Source of the DNA: Actinomycetes bacterium
GTDB taxonomy: Bacteria > Actinomycetota > Coriobacteriia > Coriobacteriales > Coriobacteriaceae
Assembly (NCBI GenBank): GCA_023441725.1
Contig: JAEZNV010000131.1
Span: 1 to 15,961, forward strand
Reading direction: 5' to 3'
Length of the DNA: 15,961 nt
The notes below the pieces were generated by a model. That model saw only the letters and a list, made by a program, of their open reading frames with translations. It searched no databases and was not told the DNA's origin. Position 1 is the first letter of the stretch. Each line of letters starts with the position of its first letter. The translations under genes and the position numbers were made by a program. Positions 12,991 through 15,961 of this stretch are shown one piece after another.

Positions 12991-15729
12991 CTAGTCTTTC
13001 TTTACGGGCTTATTCTTCTTGCTGGGCATCGATACCTTGATGCCCTGGGCCGATTTGGTTACGCGGGAGCGCTTGGCACCGGCGCCCTTCTTTTTCTTGG
13101 GCTGGGCCTGGGCCACGCCCTCGAGTGCACGAGCCTCGGCCTCGCGGACAGTGCGGGCCTCACGGCGCTGCGCCATATCGGCGGCAACGCGCTTGGCAAA
13201 ACGCCCGGCAGTCGATCCCGTCGAGCTCACCTTGCCGCCGCCGCGACCCAGGCGAACGCGCACGCCTCGGCCAAAGCCGGTGGCCGCATGACGGCGACGG
13301 GGCTTAAGCGAGTCCATCATCGCGGCAAGCTTAAAGAACACCGCGCAGGTAAAGACGACGATAACCGCCAAAATGACCATCTGGCCCATCGACAGGTTGG
13401 CAATCGACAGCAGCCCCGGGAACCCGATAACGCCCGTCAGAATGCCGGCGACGACAAACACGAAAAGCACCACGCGCAAGGGCGTGAGCGGCTGCGAGAT
13501 GCGCCAGATCAGGCTGACACTCGCCGCGCACGACGTGAGCAGGCACATGGTCGAAAGCGTAAGCTGACTAAAACTAAATACGCGCGCCACAAAGATATCG
13601 AGCGCCGCGGCCAAAATGACCGCAATCGACGCCGGCAGCGCACGCTTAAGCACGTTGGTCAAGAACGACCCCTTCACGCGGGCGTTGTTGGGCTCCAGGC
13701 CCAGCACAAAGCCCGGCGCGCCGATGCAGAAGAAGTTGATGAGCGTCATCTGAATGGGCTCGAAGGGATACGGCGGCAGCGCGATGCACAGCGCCGCCAG
13801 GCCCATCGAGAAAAGCGTCTTGGTCAAAAAGAGCGCGGCGGAGCGCTGCAGGTTATTGATAGAACGACGGCCCTCGGCCACCACAGCGGGCATCGAGGCA
13901 AAGTCGTTATCGACGAGCACGATCTCGGCCACATTGCGCGCGGCATCGGAGCCGGCGGCCATCGCCACGGAGCAGTCGGCCTCCTTGAGCGCCAGCACGT
14001 CGTTGACGCCGTCGCCCGTCATGGCCACGGTGTGCCCGCGGCGTTTGAGCGCCTGTACGAGCTCGCGCTTCTGCTGCGGCGTCACACGCCCAAAGACGTG
14101 GTAACGGTCCACTGCCGCATCAATCTTGGACGGTGTATCGAGGGTTGTCGCGTCCACGTAAGCATCGGCGCCCGGCACGCCCACCACGCGCGCGATCGAC
14201 GACACCGTACGCGGGTCGTCGCCGCTGATCACGTTGAGGGTCACGCCCTGCTCGTTAAAGTAGCCGATAGTCTCGGCTGCCGAGGTACGAATCTCGTCAC
14301 GAATAGTCACAAAACCCACGGGCTCGGCCTCGCCCACCATGTCGCCGTCGGGCGTAAAGCCGTCCACGCGCGCCACCACAAGCACGCGGCAGGTATCGGC
14401 AAGCTCGGCGACACGGTTCTCGACCTGTGAAAACACACGGTCCGTAAGCACAAACTGCGCGGCGCCCATCACATAGGAGCCCTGCGCAAACGACGCGCCG
14501 CTCCACTTTTTGGACGACGAGAACGGAATGACCGACAGCGGCTCGGAAACCTCGACCGGACGATCGGCGTAATAGTTGAGCAGCGCCTGGCAAGTCTCGT
14601 TGGCATCCGCCGAGGTCGCACGTGCCACGTTGGCGAGCGCAAAGTCGAGCACCGTGGTCTCGACGGGAACAGCAGCCTCGTCCGAGTCCGCGCCAAAGCC
14701 AACACCCTCAACAGGCAGCGGGTAGGTGCCCTCGACCTCCATACGGCCCGAGGTAATGGTGCCCGTCTTGTCCAGGCACAGCACGTCGACGCGCGCGAGC
14801 GTCTCGATGCAGTAGAGCTGCTGTGCCAGCACCTTGCGACGTGCCAGGCGCACCGTGGCAATCGCGAGCACCGACGAGGTCAGCAACACCAGACCCTGCG
14901 GAATCATGCCCAGCAGGGCACCCACCGTGGACAGCAGCGCCGAAGAAGGCACTCGACCGGCCAGCAGCTCGGAGAAACACCAGGAAAGCGCGCTATCGCC
15001 CGGGGTTCCCGCGGCATCCCACAGCTCGCTCACACTCGAGGCAAAGAGCGCCAGACCAAGCGGAATCATAATAATGCTCGCGAACCGCACGATGGCGTTG
15101 AGCGCGTTCATGATCTCGGAATTGACCTTTTTGACGTACTTGGCCTCGTTGTTGATCTTTGCCACATAGTTATCGGCGCCGACATGGATCACGCGGGCGC
15201 GCAGCAGGCCCGAGTCGATAAAGCTGCCGCTCATGAGCTCGGAGCCCGGCTGTTTCTTAATGAGGTCGCTCTCGCCCGTCAGCAGGCTCTCGTTGACGAG
15301 CGCCTCGCCCGACACTACCACAGCGTCGGCGGGAATCTGGTCACCGCGCCCCAGGCGAATGATATCGTCGAGCACGATCTGGTCCAAGTCGAGCTCCACC
15401 TCGGCACCGTCGCGCACCGCGATGGCCTTCTTAGAGGTCAGCAGCGTGAGCTTATCGACCATCTTCTTGGAACGCATGGACTGAATGACGCCAATAGCGG
15501 TATTGAGGAACACCACAAACAGGAACGTCAGGTTCTTAAACGAACCGGTCAAAATGACCAGGAACGCCAAGATCACGTTGATCAAATTGAACAGCGTGCA
15601 GAGGTTCTCGATGATGAGCTCTTTGACCGACTTGGTCTTGAGCTCCATGTTGCGGTTGATTTTACCGGCGGCGATGCGTTCCTCGACCTCGGCGGTCGAG
15701 AGTCCGCGCTCGATATCCGTTGCTGCCAT
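12991..15729 (-). CDS. P-type cation-transporting ATPase (E1-E2, Exp7-like branch)
   Basis: 912 residues from ATG at 15727-15729. Domains in order: an N-terminal segment (GLSTAEVEERIAAGKINR), membrane helices M1-M2 (about 43-83), an actuator domain with TGES (151-154), M3-M4 with PQGL (277-280), DKTGT with phosphorylated D320, a nucleotide domain, TGDGVND (571-577), then M5-M10 (about 629-802). It uses ATP to move a cation across the cytoplasmic membrane. The overall pattern (LINFFCIGAPGFVLGLEPN in M6) recalls Streptococcus Exp7-type pumps, some of which export Mn or Ca; the substrate cannot be read from sequence. There is no N-terminal heavy-metal domain. The last ~105 residues are a basic tail (PKKKKGAGAKRSR; KKNKPVKK). 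The frame stays open into the tRNA, but only 15729 (or 15741, weaker) lies beyond the tRNA terminator. Confidence 0.92.
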   Translation of the reverse strand: MAATDIERGLSTAEVEERIAAGKINRNMELKTKSVKELIIENLCTLFNLINVILAFLVILTGSFKNLTFLFVVFLNTAIGVIQSMRSKKMVDKLTLLTSKKAIAVRDGAEVELDLDQIVLDDIIRLGRGDQIPADAVVVSGEALVNESLLTGESDLIKKQPGSELMSGSFIDSGLLRARVIHVGADNYVAKINNEAKYVKKVNSEIMNALNAIVRFASIIMIPLGLALFASSVSELWDAAGTPGDSALSWCFSELLAGRVPSSALLSTVGALLGMIPQGLVLLTSSVLAIATVRLARRKVLAQQLYCIETLARVDVLCLDKTGTITSGRMEVEGTYPLPVEGVGFGADSDEAAVPVETTVLDFALANVARATSADANETCQALLNYYADRPVEVSEPLSVIPFSSSKKWSGASFAQGSYVMGAAQFVLTDRVFSQVENRVAELADTCRVLVVARVDGFTPDGDMVGEAEPVGFVTIRDEIRTSAAETIGYFNEQGVTLNVISGDDPRTVSSIARVVGVPGADAYVDATTLDTPSKIDAAVDRYHVFGRVTPQQKRELVQALKRRGHTVAMTGDGVNDVLALKEADCSVAMAAGSDAARNVAEIVLVDNDFASMPAVVAEGRRSINNLQRSAALFLTKTLFSMGLAALCIALPPYPFEPIQMTLINFFCIGAPGFVLGLEPNNARVKGSFLTNVLKRALPASIAVILAAALDIFVARVFSFSQLTLSTMCLLTSCAASVSLIWRISQPLTPLRVVLFVFVVAGILTGVIGFPGLLSIANLSMGQMVILAVIVVFTCAVFFKLAAMMDSLKPRRRHAATGFGRGVRVRLGRGGGKVSSTGSTAGRFAKRVAADMAQRREARTVREAEARALEGVAQAQPKKKKGAGAKRSRVTKSAQGIKVSMPSKKNKPVKKD

Positions 15730-15757
15730 ACCACGTCCCATCACGTCGCGTCGGTAT

Positions 15758-15792
15758 AAGAAAACCGCCCGGACCATGCGAGGTTCGGACGG
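15758..15792 (-). terminator. Intrinsic terminator of the tRNA-Arg gene
   Basis: On the minus strand CCGTCCG pairs with CGGGCGG (one G-U), with possible inner pairs ACC/GGT around a small loop, followed by TTTTCTT at 15764-15758. It begins 12 bases after the tRNA 3' end and ends before the ATPase start, separating the two transcripts. Confidence 0.8.
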
Positions 15793-15804
15793 TCTTGCGT
15801 TCGA

Positions 15805-15881
15805 TGGTGCCCCATGTTGGATTCGAACCAACGACCTTCTGCTCCGGAGGCAGACGCTCTAATCCCCTGAGCTAATAGGGC
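15805..15881 (-). tRNA. tRNA-Arg, anticodon CCG
   Basis: A 77-base cloverleaf with encoded CCA (15805-15807). The acceptor stem GCCCTAT pairs with ATGGGGC (one G-U), the D stem GCTC with GAGC, the anticodon stem TCTGC with GCAGA around loop CTCCGGA, and the T stem GTTGG with CCAAC around TTCGAAT. The anticodon CCG (15845-15847) reads the arginine codon CGG. A promoter and a terminator flank it, so it is a single-gene unit. Confidence 0.97.
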
Positions 15882-15892
15882 GAACGGTAGGC

Positions 15893-15922
15893 ATTATACC
15901 CAAGTGCGCCACGGGCTAACAA
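15893..15922 (-). promoter_or_regulatory. Promoter of tRNA-Arg(CCG)
   Basis: On the minus strand TTGTTA (15922-15917) and a perfect TATAAT (15898-15893) are 18 bases apart. Transcription would begin about five bases before the mature tRNA end. The A/T-rich stretch at about 15921-15945 upstream of the -35 could serve as an UP element. Confidence 0.75.
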
Positions 15923-15961
15923 AATAATAGAAAAAGCTTTGCAATTACGTGGGAGACGCGC

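Noticed and set aside
12985..14430. 481-residue plus-strand open frame opposite the ATPase
   Set aside because: Antisense to conserved ATPase motifs; His/Arg-rich product typical of reversed coding strand.
15730..15831. N-terminal extension of the ATPase to 15831
   Set aside because: It would read through the tRNA 3' end and the tRNA terminator hairpin; the conserved protein begins at MAATDIERGLSTAEV (15729).

Overview
The window is a GC-rich bacterial chromosome segment in which every gene I can support lies on the minus strand, so the text below follows transcription from high to low coordinates. Gene content, the frequent TTG starts and the rod-shape cluster next to a radical SAM / DUF2344 pair suggest a Coriobacteriia member (Actinomycetota), probably Collinsella-like. 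That assignment is inferred from gene style, not from a marker gene.

Right end (15961-12805): a tRNA-Arg(CCG) has its own promoter and an intrinsic terminator. It is followed by a P-type cation-transporting ATPase of the Exp7-like branch with an unusual ~105-residue basic C-terminal tail. Between the ATPase and the next gene lies a 77-bp element with two perfect 27-bp inverted arms. Its loop carries a perfect Shine-Dalgarno core on one strand and therefore an anti-Shine-Dalgarno core on the other.

Middle (12804-9640): a membrane-anchored double zinc-ribbon protein of unknown function comes first. Then a two-gene unit with its own promoter encodes a cytoplasmic cyclophilin-type prolyl isomerase and a TPR protein with one membrane segment. 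A 14-bp stem-loop follows.

Left (9579-1): a tightly packed cell-elongation operon, mreB-mreC-mreD-mrdA(PBP2)-rodA. It continues into a DUF697 membrane protein, a TIGR03960-type radical SAM protein and a DUF2344 (TIGR03936) protein that runs off the window edge. MreB filaments, the MreC/MreD scaffold, the SEDS glycosyltransferase RodA and the transpeptidase PBP2 together form the elongasome that inserts lateral-wall peptidoglycan. The last three genes are translationally linked to it but have no settled role. At four junctions the TAG stop is also the start of the next gene's Shine-Dalgarno sequence, and one junction is an ATGA overlap.

I see no transposase, integrase, CRISPR array, phage gene or defence gene. 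Most of the window is conserved housekeeping DNA. The items most worth a second look are the inverted-repeat element, the DUF697 protein whose N-terminal half looks like a GTPase domain without a P-loop, the two-helix N-terminus of PBP2, and the ATPase tail.
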